64,000 bases of DNA, from NCBI RefSeq assembly GCF_000002235.5, contig NW_022145605.1, positions 35,370,579 to 35,434,578 on the forward strand. Reading direction: 5' to 3'. The notes below the pieces were generated by a model. That model had not been told where the DNA came from. It did no database searches and saw only the letters and a program-made list of their open reading frames with translations. Origin of the DNA: Strongylocentrotus purpuratus. Its lineage: Eukaryota; Echinodermata; Echinoidea; Camarodonta; Strongylocentrotidae. Shown piece by piece: positions 50,668 through 63,549 of the stretch (positions are counted from its first letter, which is position 1; each line of letters starts with the position of its first letter). The translations under genes and the position numbers were made by a program.

Positions 50668-52551
50668 ATGTGGCTCCAGAGTCAAATCAGCGCACTCACT
50701 GGGGCAATCCCAGCAACAAAGTGGAAGAAGTTCTGCTTTGCAGCAATCCTCGTACTGGTCATCTTTGGCTACATCGGGCCTTGGGTTATCCATCATGGTA
50801 AGACCACACAGGTGACCATCGAGTGCCTGGGCGCCAAGGTCGCCCAGCTAGAGGAGCAGTATGGACCCTCAGGGGTGACGGTGCTGCACGCCACCCGCAG
50901 CCCCGAACGCCCCAAGGTGCTGGCTGTGACAGGAAACGGATACATTGAGTTAATCGTGGATCATGTCAAGCCGAACAATCTGTATCTCAGAGGGGACTCC
51001 TGGACATCCGATGCACCCTACCGCCCGCTCCTGCGCACTAAGATCGAAGGTTACAGTGATCAGCGTGCTACTATCATCAACTACAAGAAGGGCTTTATAG
51101 AACATATACAATGTTACTATGTAGAAGATTCGTGTGTGCAGGTTAAAGTGACCACACTGGCTCACAGGACAAGAGAAGCAATATTATATCAGGAGGTAGA
51201 AGTAGACAATACAGCTTCAGTCCCAGTCACGTTGCTTGTTACAAGGAATGGTCCTAATAATTGGAAAGGATCCGCAACAAGCAATGAGATATTTGAAGTG
51301 AATGGAAAATCAATTGAGTATGTGATATCAACAGGGAAGTTTCCCGCACCTTATGTCAGAGACACACAGGGACAGCACTATGTGGCATTAGTGATTGCAG
51401 CTACAGGATTTGACAAAAGAGTGGAAGTAGCTCCTGGCACGAAATACTCAAAGACAATCATTGCAATTGCTCGATTTTCAGAGCCAGTGTTAGATTTTCA
51501 TGCAGACACTGATGTTATAGCAAGTTTAACTGATAAAACAGAAGAGGAGTTGTTCTCTTTGTTACATCTCGATTATAGGGACATTTTGGATGAACATGTT
51601 AGTGTGTGGTCTAAGAGTATGTGGAATAGTAAACTACTTGTTGAACCCTTGTTAAGTGCAGAGGAAAACCTGGACTCTCCCTACTTGACCACTGAGCTAG
51701 TCACTGCAACGTTTTACTATATGATGACGTCAGTGAAAGCCCCTCTCTTGGTGCCTGGTCTTAGTATACAGCAGAAGAAGGAATTAGTGAGTGCCTTGCA
51801 GCGACCGCAGTCGTGCTTTAACGGGCAACCAACGTTTGATAACCCAGAGCTTTGGATGCAGCTTACGAAATCTCAGGAGCTTCACGATCTGATCTCACAT
51901 TGGATGCATACGTTGTACAAACATGGTTGCAGTTCTTTGTTGTCAGCTGGAGTGACAGGAGTCACCCAGGCCATGCTTCTCAGTGTCTTTTCTGCTCAAT
52001 TCACAGACAAGGAGCTTTCATTTCATGCAGATCCTGCTCACATCAAAGGCAAGTTCCTTTTTGAGAACATCCTCTACAATTCGTCCTTCCTGCAAATCAA
52101 TGTGGATCCGTCGGGCCCTGCTGAAAATCAAAAGGTCACGCTTCACGTCAGTCATTACCAGAATCGAGATGATATGGTGCGCCCTCTGTATGCCTGTGGA
52201 TCCGGCTGCTTGCAGGCATTGCAGCTTACAGAACAAGACCAGAAGCTGGACCTCAAGTGGACCGAACCACAAACACCATTTCTGTATTTGTCACATGACC
52301 GTAAGCACCTTGAGTATCTCCAGAAAATCATCCACATCAAGAAACTTCGGTGGTTGGACGAGGTACCCGTCAACAGTTCCGGCCAAGACCACCTTGGTTT
52401 CCGAGTTCCAGTCATCGTTTGGATTGTACTTGTCAGTCTTATCATATGCTTTCATGTTATTCTGGTGAAAATGATTTGGAACGAGTACTGTCGTGATCGC
52501 GATGGATCATCAAGTAAGCAGAAATCATCCAAATTCAATATGAAACCATAG
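50668..52551 (+). CDS. KIAA2013: KIAA2013 orthologue, two-pass membrane protein, single coding exon
   Basis: 627 codons without an intron. ATG at 50668 opens MWLQSQISAL, like human MWLQQRLKGL, and follows an in-frame TAG, so the start is secure. Residues about 22-41 form a signal-anchor helix; about 580-600 form a second helix (PVIVWIVLVSLIICFHVILV) followed by IWNEYC, closely matching human FKLIYNEYC. The ~540-residue loop between has Asn-glycosylation motifs (for example LYNSSFL, VNSSGQD), suggesting a lumenal or extracellular domain between two short cytosolic tails. LTKSQELHDL and FHADPAHIKGK resemble the human sequence. Length is close to the human ~634. Molecular function is not established to my knowledge. 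The C-terminal tail is Ser/Lys-rich. Confidence 0.95.
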   Translation: MWLQSQISALTGAIPATKWKKFCFAAILVLVIFGYIGPWVIHHGKTTQVTIECLGAKVAQLEEQYGPSGVTVLHATRSPERPKVLAVTGNGYIELIVDHVKPNNLYLRGDSWTSDAPYRPLLRTKIEGYSDQRATIINYKKGFIEHIQCYYVEDSCVQVKVTTLAHRTREAILYQEVEVDNTASVPVTLLVTRNGPNNWKGSATSNEIFEVNGKSIEYVISTGKFPAPYVRDTQGQHYVALVIAATGFDKRVEVAPGTKYSKTIIAIARFSEPVLDFHADTDVIASLTDKTEEELFSLLHLDYRDILDEHVSVWSKSMWNSKLLVEPLLSAEENLDSPYLTTELVTATFYYMMTSVKAPLLVPGLSIQQKKELVSALQRPQSCFNGQPTFDNPELWMQLTKSQELHDLISHWMHTLYKHGCSSLLSAGVTGVTQAMLLSVFSAQFTDKELSFHADPAHIKGKFLFENILYNSSFLQINVDPSGPAENQKVTLHVSHYQNRDDMVRPLYACGSGCLQALQLTEQDQKLDLKWTEPQTPFLYLSHDRKHLEYLQKIIHIKKLRWLDEVPVNSSGQDHLGFRVPVIVWIVLVSLIICFHVILVKMIWNEYCRDRDGSSSKQKSSKFNMKP

Positions 52552-52570
52552 CTAAATGAATGGATAATAC

Positions 52571-52576
52571 AATAAA
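52571..52576 (+). terminator. Candidate polyadenylation signal of the KIAA2013 homologue
   Basis: AATAAA 20 bases past the stop at 52549-52551. Later AATAAA motifs occur near 52842 and 53724, so a longer UTR is possible. Confidence 0.45.
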
Positions 52577-52685
52577 TTCATGATTGTCGTAATTTCTAAT
52601 TCAAATTTGTGTTATATTGATAAATTTTGTGTAAGATAATACCTCCAAATTACCAAATGCTTTTCCTCATTTGGAACATACCGTA

Positions 52686-52833
52686 CTGTAAACTCAGAAA
52701 CTTTCACAAATTTCATACATGATACAGATTTATGAAAGTATCCGTTTACAATATATATACAAGAATTTTGTGATTTGCAAAAGAAATTCTCACAGCAAAT
52801 GTAAAGTGTTGTGTAAAGTTTCTGAATTTACAG
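52686..52833. mobile_element. 148-bp TA-flanked palindromic MITE in the KIAA2013 homologue's 3' region
   Basis: Left CTGTAAACTCAGAAACTTT and right AAAGTTTCTGAATTTACAG are inverted; TA at 52684-52685 and 52834-52835. It lies 135 bp past the stop, so a long 3' UTR would carry this hairpin. Confidence 0.83.
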
Positions 52834-55437
52834 TAGCTTGTAATAAAATGTACAGTGTACGGATAATTGAATATTTATTAAGATTGTTTGAAAAAGGGCC
52901 ATTTTCATAATTAACCGATATATTAATTCCATTTCTTCTCAAAACTTGAGTACTAACATACATGTCAGTGCCTTCCTTAGATTTAGAAAAGAAAAAAAGT
53001 TTCATGAAACTTCCAACATCTATTAGCGAAACAAAACTCGTTATAAATTGATGTACAGTGTAGACCAACCCAACATATTTTGTGTGGGGTTTAGTTATGC
53101 AATTTCAGGAATATAAACCTGTCAAAACAAGTTTGGAAACTCAAGTATGGTCTATTATCTCTCTCTTATCATGGCAAAATCATCACTATGTTTAGAATAC
53201 TGGTAATTAGAAAGTGGGTTTATTCCTTTTTAAAATGTTTTTGTTTTTGTTTTTGTTTTTGTTTTTGTTTTTGTTTTGTTTTTAGTAATGGAGTGTGCAG
53301 TAGATCAAAATAAGGAGCAAGGTCAAACATGAAAAGTTGCAAAATGCATTGCTCATTCAAATATTGCACAGACTTTTTCAACAGTTTAAACCTAGGCATG
53401 ATGCTTCAGAAAGTTGATAACCCAAGAGTAGCAAATCTTGCATGACCTTATGACATATCACCATAGTCATAATGCATGGATTTCAGTTTCAGATTCTTTA
53501 GAATTTGACATTTAAGGATGACCGGTTGGGAACAACAGCCCCACTCTCATTTTCCAAAATCCCACTCTCGCATGTCAAAGAAATAAGAGTGCTCTGCATA
53601 ACAATACCAGTGCTTACCAGTCCATTTTGCAACTTTTCCACTTTTGACCCTACCCCTTATTCTGATGAACTTCTCACTCCATTTCTGCAAAATCATAACA
53701 AATATTGTATATACATGTAAAAGGAATAAACACACTTTTAATGATAATAATCAAAGCGATGATTATGCCATGATAAGAGAGCTATAATCGATCCAATTTG
53801 AGTTTTTACACTTTTTTGGAGGGGTTTACATGTATATCATCTGTTGAGAACCAGAAGGGTGCTAACTCATTCTTAATTATAGAGTTAACGACTTGCTGGC
53901 TCTCAGCAGACAATATTATAATAAACATGTACATGTAGATATCTTTTTCTTGTCCAGATCAAAATAGCATGCATTGCATGGAGCGCTTGTTTTGGTACAA
54001 AATATTCATGTGATTTTGGAAGCTCACACAATGAGGCATATGAAAGGATTACTGGATATTCAAATCAAAGGTCTTTGTAAAGAATTTCTTGTCTTTAATT
54101 ATCATTTAATTCTTGTGTGGGTCGTGACTATTTTAAAAAGAACATTTGTTATATATTTTGCAAATTTTGAATTTTTGAAACTTGTATTTTGTGCCTGAAT
54201 TTGTGTGTAATGGCAATACATGTATAATGTACACAGTGCTGTGAAAATGGACTCATGAAGTATCACCTGTAATTTTGAATGGTTCTTTCTTCTTTCTGCT
54301 TCATTAATTGTTTTTTATATCAACTCTTTAAAAATGTAGCTGTAGAGAGTAGAGACTAGAGAATTTTCATATTCAGTTGCTGGATAAAATAAAAATTACA
54401 GTGGATTTAGTCTTTGTCACCTGTGGGTATTTTTCAGCTAATACGAATGCAACTCTGGAATAGCATGCTAGATAATGAACGACAAACAAAATTGATCATA
54501 GTGCAATGTTTCAAAATGATTCATTTATTATAGTTTATGGATGTACTCATATAGATGTGATTATGAATTGATGTACATATTACTCCTTATAGCATCTACA
54601 TGTACATATAAACTCAAATATAGTCATAATGATACTAAAGCTGAATATAGAATTAGAAACTTTGTTTATTTACCAAAATCAGCTTTTCACAATGATCCAA
54701 ATAGTTTATATTAGCAGAGGCTAACTAGATTTAACACTTAATTTTCATATAATACATTTATGGGGAAAAGACACTAAAGCAGGTATATGTTCTGCCAAGT
54801 TGGTTACAAACATCTTCAGTTCAGCCTTGTGAAAGGCATGGTTATTAGAAGAGTTTTGTTTTGTGGCCTCCCTTTCAATTAGACATGCAACTATTCAAAA
54901 CACCTCTTCAGCCAAACCACATTCAAAGCCAAGTTGGCATTCTCTTGCATTTTAATATCCTTCCAATCTAAATCTGATGCTAGTAATGGTTTGCAAGTTG
55001 TGCATGGAGGGTGTCTGTGGTGAAGTATTGGTTCCTCTTCATATTACTCTGATTTGCATTTGTGTGCATGTCTCTGATTTCACCACACTGATACTCCTAG
55101 GACTCATTGCATCTCATGTCAGATCTGAACAGCGCATCAATTCTTATTTTCTTTTCTTTTTTATGAAAATTGGGATTATTTTGCATAGAAAGTGTTATTT
55201 TGTGTGATTTCAGCCTTATGGGTCTCCTGTTATACAAACAACAAATCCATCTTCACAGAATAACTGAACATTTTGACAAGATAGCTAAGTGAACTTTAAC
55301 TTGTCCAATATTAATTGATGTGTATGTTGTCTAAAAAGCGAATTGTAGTTATTGTTAATCTACTAATTAACTTTCCAAATAATATTTTGATATACAAAAT
55401 TTGTTTTAGGAAGAACCTTCCCTCACCTCTATCTCTT

Positions 55438-55472
<35 letters not shown>

Positions 55473-57335
55473 TTCTTTTTCTTGTCTTTTTTCAATCACT
55501 CACTTTCACCCTTACAGTAGTCTACCCCCTCGCCCCTCTCTTTCTATTTTTCTCTCCTTCTCCCTTTCTGTATTTCTATTTCAAACATTAAAAAAGGCAC
55601 TGTTCTACTCAAATAAGATGCCATCATTTCTGGTTGCAGCCAAAGATTCATCAACACATAATTTTCTATTTGCTTTAACCCACAAACCCTATTTAGGTAT
55701 AAGACTTGCATTTGCACATGAGCATTAGTGATATTACTAAACTAATTTGATGTAAGTTATGTAACTGCACTGTATAACTTAATATTCCTTTTTTCTACTA
55801 TCAATGTAAAATTCATTTCGTTATCCTGCATTTAGTTGATGTTCCTTAATACACAAGTTGTGATATATGTGTATATTGCTAGTGCTTGATATTATACAAG
55901 ATAGTGATTTTTAGATATGCCTATTCAAGTTTTGTTTTATTTGTTACACCCTATTACTATATATTATGTCAGCTCTTGAAATTATTGTTTGCTGTAAGAT
56001 AATAGATTTTGCAATTGTACATGTATATTTAGCATCAAAGTTTTTTCCTCTTTTTTCATGTCTCTCAGTCTTAGGAATGTGCCCGGTATTGGTCATTAAA
56101 AAATCTCTAGTATTAAGACTTGTGTAGAAATGTCTATACTTATGAAGTAAGCATGATTTATATATACTTGTAGGTGAGTTTACCATTGATAGGAATTTAT
56201 TTGAAAGTGACAGAGAATCTCCAGTTGATGTTTTGAGGTAGAAACTAGAAAGCCAGGTCTATATTCTTTTTATTGTATTTTTTTCTTCTTCTTATAGGTC
56301 TGTTTTCATCCAATATTGATAATTTTTGTATTTTCTGCAGGCAAGTTAGAATTGATAACATATTTAATCATATTCTATGGAACAAAAATCAGTTTCTTGT
56401 TGTTTGGGGAACAAGGATAAAGAAAAATACAGGTTCTTTTTCTTCAAATTTCATGAAATTCAAAAAGTTGAGATCTTATTATTCAATCAACAGAACTGTG
56501 TACATGCAGATCATTGGCTTATAATTGCTCCAAACAATGTTGTTTTCCGACTTATTATGTACTGTAGATCTACATGAATGTATGCTCAGTATTGTAGTAC
56601 ATTAAAACACCATTCCTTATAATTCCTAGCTAGCAGAAATTATGAAAATTGAAATGGGATGGTAAAAGAACAGCAACTTCAGAAGAATGCGGGAAATATG
56701 AGAAATTATGGAGAAAGTGAGAGACAGATGTATACCTTGGCGTGGAAATGATTGTGATAAATCAACAATTAAAATTATTAATTCCTTTGCAGAACTCAGT
56801 TGTGGGGGAAAAAGACTCACAAAATAGATACGAATCATACGACCTAAAAGCTCTGCACCGAAGAAAAAAAAAAATATTTGTTTGTACAATTTGTTTTCGT
56901 CTTATGGAGTAGATATAACATGTAGCGGACGTCTTGTTTCTTGCTTGAAAATGCTATTGAAAAATAAAGCAGTCCAAGTTTTTATTTGAGCACTAACAGA
57001 TATTGGACGGAAATGTTATCTGGTTATGTAATTTAATGGAAATGTTTCCTATAGATGTTACCCAATGAATGAAAAAATTTACAAAAAATAAACTTGAGGG
57101 CAAGTTCAATACCCTATTGTATGTGGCATTAAAGTCATGTTTGCACATTTCAATATGTGATGTTCAAGGCTATTGAATTTGACTGATGTTGATTTTATTT
57201 TCAAAGTATTATTTAAAAACAGAAAGCACACCCAAAGAATGTTGTATTGGAATTAAGTTGTGTTATGTAAAAGTAAACACAAATTCAACCGTATTTCAAT
57301 GTGTTTTGGGGTTGTAGTTTGTTTATGAAGATTTA

Positions 57336-57370
<35 letters not shown>

Positions 57371-57710
57371 TGAATAATTTCATTATGGAGAAAAGTATTT
57401 ATCTTTCTTTAATTCCCTTTATAAAGAGTTGATCTTTAAACTCATAAATGTAATTGTTCTAATAAAATAACAAGTGAAACTTCAAAATTGCATTGCTTTG
57501 TGTGATTCCTGTTGTATAAATTGTGTGTTTCCAGCACCTACAAGCTGGGCATTGGTTTGTGTGGGTTTGTAATCATCCACTATCTGTAGATCTACCCCTT
57601 TCCCACTTTTGTTTTAATACATATAGAATGATGTAAGATACGTTAGCATTTTTCCATCAGTTATTGATTTAGAGTTAGATATAAAGTTATAAACTTCTTG
57701 GAAAATAGTG

Positions 57711-57975
57711 TGTAGAATATGATTAACCACATGTATTTTACCCAAAACCATATACTATAAAAGGAGCACATTTTTAATTAGGGAAGAATTTATATTTGTC
57801 TTCTTCATGACTATTTTGTATTTGGTAAAATGTGTATTGGGTAGAGCGTAAAATATGATGATCTACATGTATTTTACCCAAAACCATGACTACTAGAAAA
57901 GGGGACACATTTTTAATTAGGGAAGAATTTACATATTCGTCTTCTTCATGACCATTTTGTATTGGGTAAAATTAG
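57711..57975 (+). repeat. Two-copy ~134-bp tandem repeat
   Basis: ACATGTATTTTACCCAAAAC at 57729 and 57863, followed in both by TTTTTAATTAGGGAAGAATT, GTCTTCTTCATGAC and ATTTTGTATT. Confidence 0.9.
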
Positions 57976-58439
57976 TCACCATGGGGTCCTTTTATGCATC
58001 ATACTTTACTTGGCATTGGGCTATGTACTTGTCAATGAATAACATACATACATTAACACACAGTCATACAGGAGGGTGTAATTATTATGCGATTGACCCA
58101 TACACATTATATTGGATTGTCTATTTGCAGATTGCAGAAATTAGAGGGCCCCACCAGCGCTTTGCATTTTTAAGGAATAGCCAGCGGGAAGTAGCCAAGC
58201 CAAGCATGCAAATCCGATTTAATGGTCTCGATTCAAGCCCTTTGATTAGTGCGAATCCATTTGTAAATGTCTCAAGAGGCGGTGCGAATGCGTATGCAGA
58301 TTAAAAGGGAATGAACCCCTTATAAAAAGCTCAAAGGAGGAGAAGCGAAAATGTGACGAAGTATTGAAAGTTACAAGAAAAATCTGACGAGATACATTCA
58401 TTCTTTCATTTATTAGTATAAGTATTATTATCATAATTA

Positions 58440-58524
58440 TTAGTATAAGTAGTAGTAGTAGTAGTAGCAGCAATAGTAGAAGTAGCAGCAATAGTAGTAG
58501 TAGTAGTTGTAGTAGTAGTAGTAA

Positions 58525-58589
<65 letters not shown>

Positions 58590-58860
58590 TAGTAGTAGTA
58601 AAATTATTTTCATTATGATTATTATCATTATTAGTAGTATAATAGTTGTAGTAGTAATAGAAGTAGTTGTTGTAGAAGTAGTGGTTGGTATAGTAGTAGT
58701 AGTAGTAGTAGTGGTAGTATAGTAGTAGTAGTATAGTAGTAGTAACATTATTTTTTATAATGATTATCATTATTTATTGTTATCATTATCATCATCATCG
58801 TCATCATCAATATCATTAAAAGAAGTAGAAGTAGTAGTAGTAATAGTACTGTAACTTCTG
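58440..58860 (+). repeat. (GTA)n trinucleotide array, ~400 bp, imperfect
   Basis: Mostly AGT/GTA units with CAGCA and TTGT interruptions and interspersed ATTATTATC stretches. On the minus strand it reads as poly-Leu, poly-Tyr or poly-Thr open frames, which are artefacts. Confidence 0.92.
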
Positions 58861-59650
58861 TTGTTCTTATTGTTGTTATTATTCATGACTTGTCATGAAG
58901 ATTTAGTTCACAAGTCATTTCTAATTTTGTGTGTAGCTATAAAGGATAGTTCATGCATTTTTATTTCACCACTATATTGTTCACAAAAATTATTTGTCAA
59001 TGATCATGTCTGTATGTGTTTATTTGGGGGAAATGAATGATTTTATTTGATTTTAAAAATGAGAATTGTCCAAATTAATAAAAGCATAATTATAAGCGGC
59101 TCTATGGATCAATGCGTGTCAGTCCCCATTCCGTTTAATATTCATAGACGAACGCTAATTATATACTGTAAAAGCAATGAAATGTAGGCTCCTGTTTTTG
59201 TAAAAAATTATGCTGGTACACAGCTCTAAAATAGATTACATGTTTGCTCTGTTCTTGGAATTACATATTTTTTTGCATGCATAATTGCTTCTAGCAACAA
59301 TATGGTCAAAGGTGCCGTAAAGTGCTGGTTGCGAAAATAAACTTGAAATCTTGTAAACTGTGTAGAATGTATGTGCCAAACGTTGTCTTTGCTCGTGTTA
59401 CATTTCGTATAATAATAATTATGATCTCCCCAAACCCCCCATATCTGTGAGTATATGTCTATCGCCCATTCTCTCGAACAGTGTCAAAACTCAAATGCCT
59501 CAAATAATCGGTATTAACTGGCCCTTACCTGGCAATATGCCTAGGTAATGGTACACTGTTGCTTATAATATGATTATAATCATATGATTTTCTCTCATCT
59601 CTTTTCATGAAACGATTGTGAAAAAATGATTTAAATATTTATAGATAAAG

Positions 59651-60052
59651 CCCGCCCCCCCCCCCCCCCCACTCAGAGGTCGGAATGACCGCATGCGTGT
59701 TGCCAAAATGTCCGATAAAGGGGTACTTTTCGTGCTACAAAGTCCGGCCCGAGAATTGTAAAAAAAGGGGTGTATTTGACTTTTCACCCGGAGATTTCTT
59801 TAAAAAGGGGGTGTTTTTCCTTTTTTCTCTCATCTCTTTGGATTCCTGAGAAATTATTCCGAATTTAAGGGGTACATTGAGCATTTTACCTGATTTAGGG
59901 GGGTCTCCAAGGCAGGAAAAGCCCGCGAAAAGCCCGCGAAAGGGGGGTTCGGAAATGTTGGCAGTCCTCAGATATGGGGTGCTTTCAAAAAGAGGGTACG
60001 AGCATATGCGTACCCCAAATAACACTGAGTGGGGGGGGGGGGGGGGGCCGGG
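59651..60052. mobile_element. 402-bp hAT-like element with poly-C/poly-G inside its terminal inverted repeats
   Basis: Left end CCCG followed by a long C run and ACTCAG; right end CTGAGTG followed by a long G run and CCGGG. An identical 8-bp AGATAAAG flanks it at 59643-59650 and 60053-60060. The interior is rich in AAGGGG and GGGGT motifs. No coding sequence supported. Confidence 0.85.
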
Positions 60053-62990
60053 AGATAAAGTAATGTCTTTCCTGAATTCTACACACGCTTCTTCAGATGA
60101 CTTTAGACTCTACATGACTCTATACGTTTAGATAGATCAATACGTTTCTAAGAAAATATATACTTTGTCTATCAAGAATAAATTCATATTGTCGGAAACA
60201 TTTCATGAAAAGAGGTAAAGAAAGTTGTTTTCAACTTTATTGGTAAAAGTGCAGAACGATGCATGCTTCGGCCTATAGAAGAGCATTACAAAAGACAATA
60301 CTGATAATAATTTCTTTTATAGCGCTATATCCAATTTACAACTGATCAAATCAAAACAGATACATCAATGAATTAAAACTCAACAAAAATATGATAGAAA
60401 ATGTAATGAGGCAATTTGTTGAATAAGACCATAATTATCAAACATTTTGACAGATGATCATAGAAAGATGGTCATAACATTAATGTAGAGTCAAACTGGG
60501 TCAGGTACGGACGCCTGGATCTCCCTCTGAAGATGGTTAATATATCAGAGAGTTGGGATTGGTCCCTGGTTATATCTTGAGAACAAATAATTATCAGACA
60601 AACGAAGGGGGTGTATACAGGCAAAACAGCTGGTCAGGGGTCAATACACAAAAACATATTAATACTCCAGAACCCACTGACACCCCCCCCCCCCCCCCCC
60701 TCCCCCAACATTGATGTAAGTTCATTTTGATTTTCGTTTAAATTTCCCTTGAGAAAACACATTTGAATTAAAAATCAAAATCATTATAGATAGACACATA
60801 TCGAATTTGCTATACCCTAGCTGACTCGTACAACATCTTTAATGAAGTAAGACGCAATGCTGCTGATCATACATTGGCTCGATCTGCACGTGCAGTCTGC
60901 ACTAATGAACCAATCTAGCTGACGAACGTAATGTTGGAAGCTCTCAATGAATCATCGCTGGAACGATGATGATGCATCTCTGTATATACGTCTCAGTACG
61001 AGTGCAAGAACTGATTTATTGTTTGCTCCATTAAATCATTCTAGATTCTTAGTGTATTCTTTGCTCCTTCCGAGTAATGATAATAATAATCATTATTATT
61101 TGAAACAGAGAGCAATCAAGACAAATACCCAATTTTATTAAAATAACTGTATAGAAGAAACGATTGGAAGAGCACAATTAATTATTGATTTGCAATGAGC
61201 TGCATTAATGTTGGAAATGTATACGAATCCGATAGCATTTATATTGGATGGAAAATAGTACGAGAGCCCTACCTATAGATCATTTTTTAAGACATCGTGT
61301 AGGCATATGCACAAAATTCGATAGGCATGATGATACCGTTTGATTATTATACACACTCACTATATAGCCGATAGTGATTAGAATCTAGTTACTCTATTCA
61401 TCTATTTCATGACGTAGCTACTAGCTAGTGTAGCTAATCGGTACTTTACATGCAGAAGCAATGATTACGAATGTCGAATGGAGACAGTGTGGAATTAATT
61501 AGAAGCCTCCTGCATTCATTGGCACATACGTATGTGACGAAAGGTTGCGGTCACACTGTGACAGAAAACCTAGCTGTATTGGGAATATTTGTATTTTTAT
61601 AAACTTTACTTTAGTTAATTATGTAATTTGAAGTTTAAGGAGCCTATATCCACAACAAGCTCTGCTTTTCCATAGGCTCCGCCAATACATCTCGTAAGTT
61701 CAACTCAATGGACAATATTCTAAATAGTGTGAACCGGTATGGCCCGTACTTTTTTCCAAAATGACTGCTTCTGCATGATTGCCCTGTGCCTGAGATAAAT
61801 TTTTTTTGGTGGGGGAGGGGGGGGGGGGGGTGTATTTAGTTTACATCCCTTCTTAAATTGAGACGCCCCTGTCAACTGGCCAATGGCCAATGGCTAATTC
61901 TAACATGGCTAAGTGAACAAAATGTCTCTTAGAAAAGGTGCATGTTCTGGGGGTAAAATCGCCCTTTCTTTGTAAATGAGATTCCTTTTATTCTAAACGA
62001 ATTACCATAACAATGCCCTTTTCTCGTTACTTTATCCTACATCTACCCCTCCCCCCCCCCCCCCCCACCCCGCGGTTATGCATGACAGAAGTATACGGCT
62101 TCTCTGGACATTTTTATGTCTTTATTATAGACAGTTTTTTTTAAATAATTTAGTATAATCCATTTTCCCTATAAAGATTTGTTTTAGAAGAGGGCAGAAC
62201 TGGCCCCGATTTAGCCCTTCAGGATTGACAATAAGGAAGTGAATAAGGCAGCAATACAAGGGGACATCTTGCACCTTTAGTTTCGAGGGGCCTTTTTAAC
62301 CTTAGGAGGGGAATTTTTTTCTACCGCCGAAATCGACCATCATCATCAAATTTATTTTGCCCTCCGAGATAATTTCAGCTAGCTCTTATAAATGAAAGTG
62401 TGACCTCACCCTTAATGGTTAATTATCTGTGTACGTATACGTGTTAAGATAATGAAGTCCTTTAGGCCTGAAGGGAAAAAATGCATGAGGCCAGATAGGA
62501 CAAGTGCGTTGAATTGATTGAAATTAGTTTTTTCAATTCAGACCCTCATATCATTGTACTATTATGCATATCATTTATCAATATAATTTATATACTGTAT
62601 AGATTGCCGTCGAATGATGTAAGCTCACTAGCAGAAGCATCGATATAGGAAACGATATATGATTATAAATGTAGATGAATCTTTGATATCTTGCTTAGAA
62701 ACATCATCATCTAAAGTGATGAATAGTCATAAATAATGAACCTTCTTCTTTCAAGTACAATTTCTTTTTTGATCACTTATATTCCAACCCCCCCCCCCCC
62801 CCCCCCTCACTGGGTGGACTTACGTCGCTCCGCCACTGTTTAAAAGAAAGTAACGCAATTTTAAGAGTCAGAATTACTTCATCCGACTTGTCGACTCTCT
62901 CCTAAACCTCAACTGTCTGCACTGTCGAATCGATTTGCACACAGAGTAGGTCATGATTATGTCATTTTCGTAATGTAATCAAATCATACG

Positions 62991-63219
62991 TCTTTGTGAA
63001 GTGCCTCGATTCAAATTATTTCATTCAGCTGTTACGAATAATTTTATCTTAATAGTCAGAGTGCAAATTGCATACTTTTATTGTTGCTAGGTTTGACAAA
63101 CATTATTACTTCCCCCACCTACCAACACGTAGTATATGCAATTTGAATTCTGAATATTGAAATACAATTATTCGTAACAGATAAATGTTTGTTTTTTGCA
63201 TCGAGGGCACTTCACAAAC
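62991..63219. repeat. 229-bp inverted-repeat element
   Basis: TTTGTGAAGTGCCTCGAT at the left and ATCGAGGGCACTTCACAAA at the right; inner GTTACGAATAATT and AATTATTCGTAAC also pair. No target duplication recognised. Confidence 0.7.
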
Positions 63220-63359
63220 AATACACAGACATATGCATTAAATTTACAATAAAAATATTACGAAAATGGCCTACAACACATGTTTCATTGACATTTACTC
63301 AATATCAATCAATCAAGATCAATATATCCTATCATTATTATTATACAGCTTGTGAGCGT

Positions 63360-63505
63360 CAAGTAACGCCCGGCTGGAATGCTCCCCAAGGAGTGGAGAT
63401 TGTGCACACAGTGTGTGCGGGCAAGCACTGAATCCAATGACCGGGGTAATAGTATATTGTAAAGCGCTTAGAGACATTTGTATTAAGCGCTATATAAAAA
63501 TTAAA

Positions 63506-63539
<34 letters not shown>

Positions 63540-63549
63540 GTTATTATTA
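63360..63549 (+). repeat. SINE 3' half
   Basis: CCGGCTGGAATGCTCCCCAA, GAGATTGTGCACACAGTGTG, CCAATGACCGGGGTAATAGT, TAAAGCGCTTAGAGACATTT and a long (ATT)n run. Confidence 0.75.

Larger units (their letters stand above)
52552..57700. other. Downstream region without supportable genes
   Basis: Contains the TA-flanked MITE (52686-52833), a (TTTTG)n array (53238-53285), a CT-rich run (55425-55475) and a TTA run (57338-57370). Open frames here are short, AT-rich and unconserved as far as I can tell. Part may be an extended 3' UTR. Confidence 0.55.

Noticed and set aside
58246..58770. 174-codon minus-strand open frame with long poly-Leu
   Set aside because: It is the (GTA)n array read in frame; low complexity, no start context or conserved segment.
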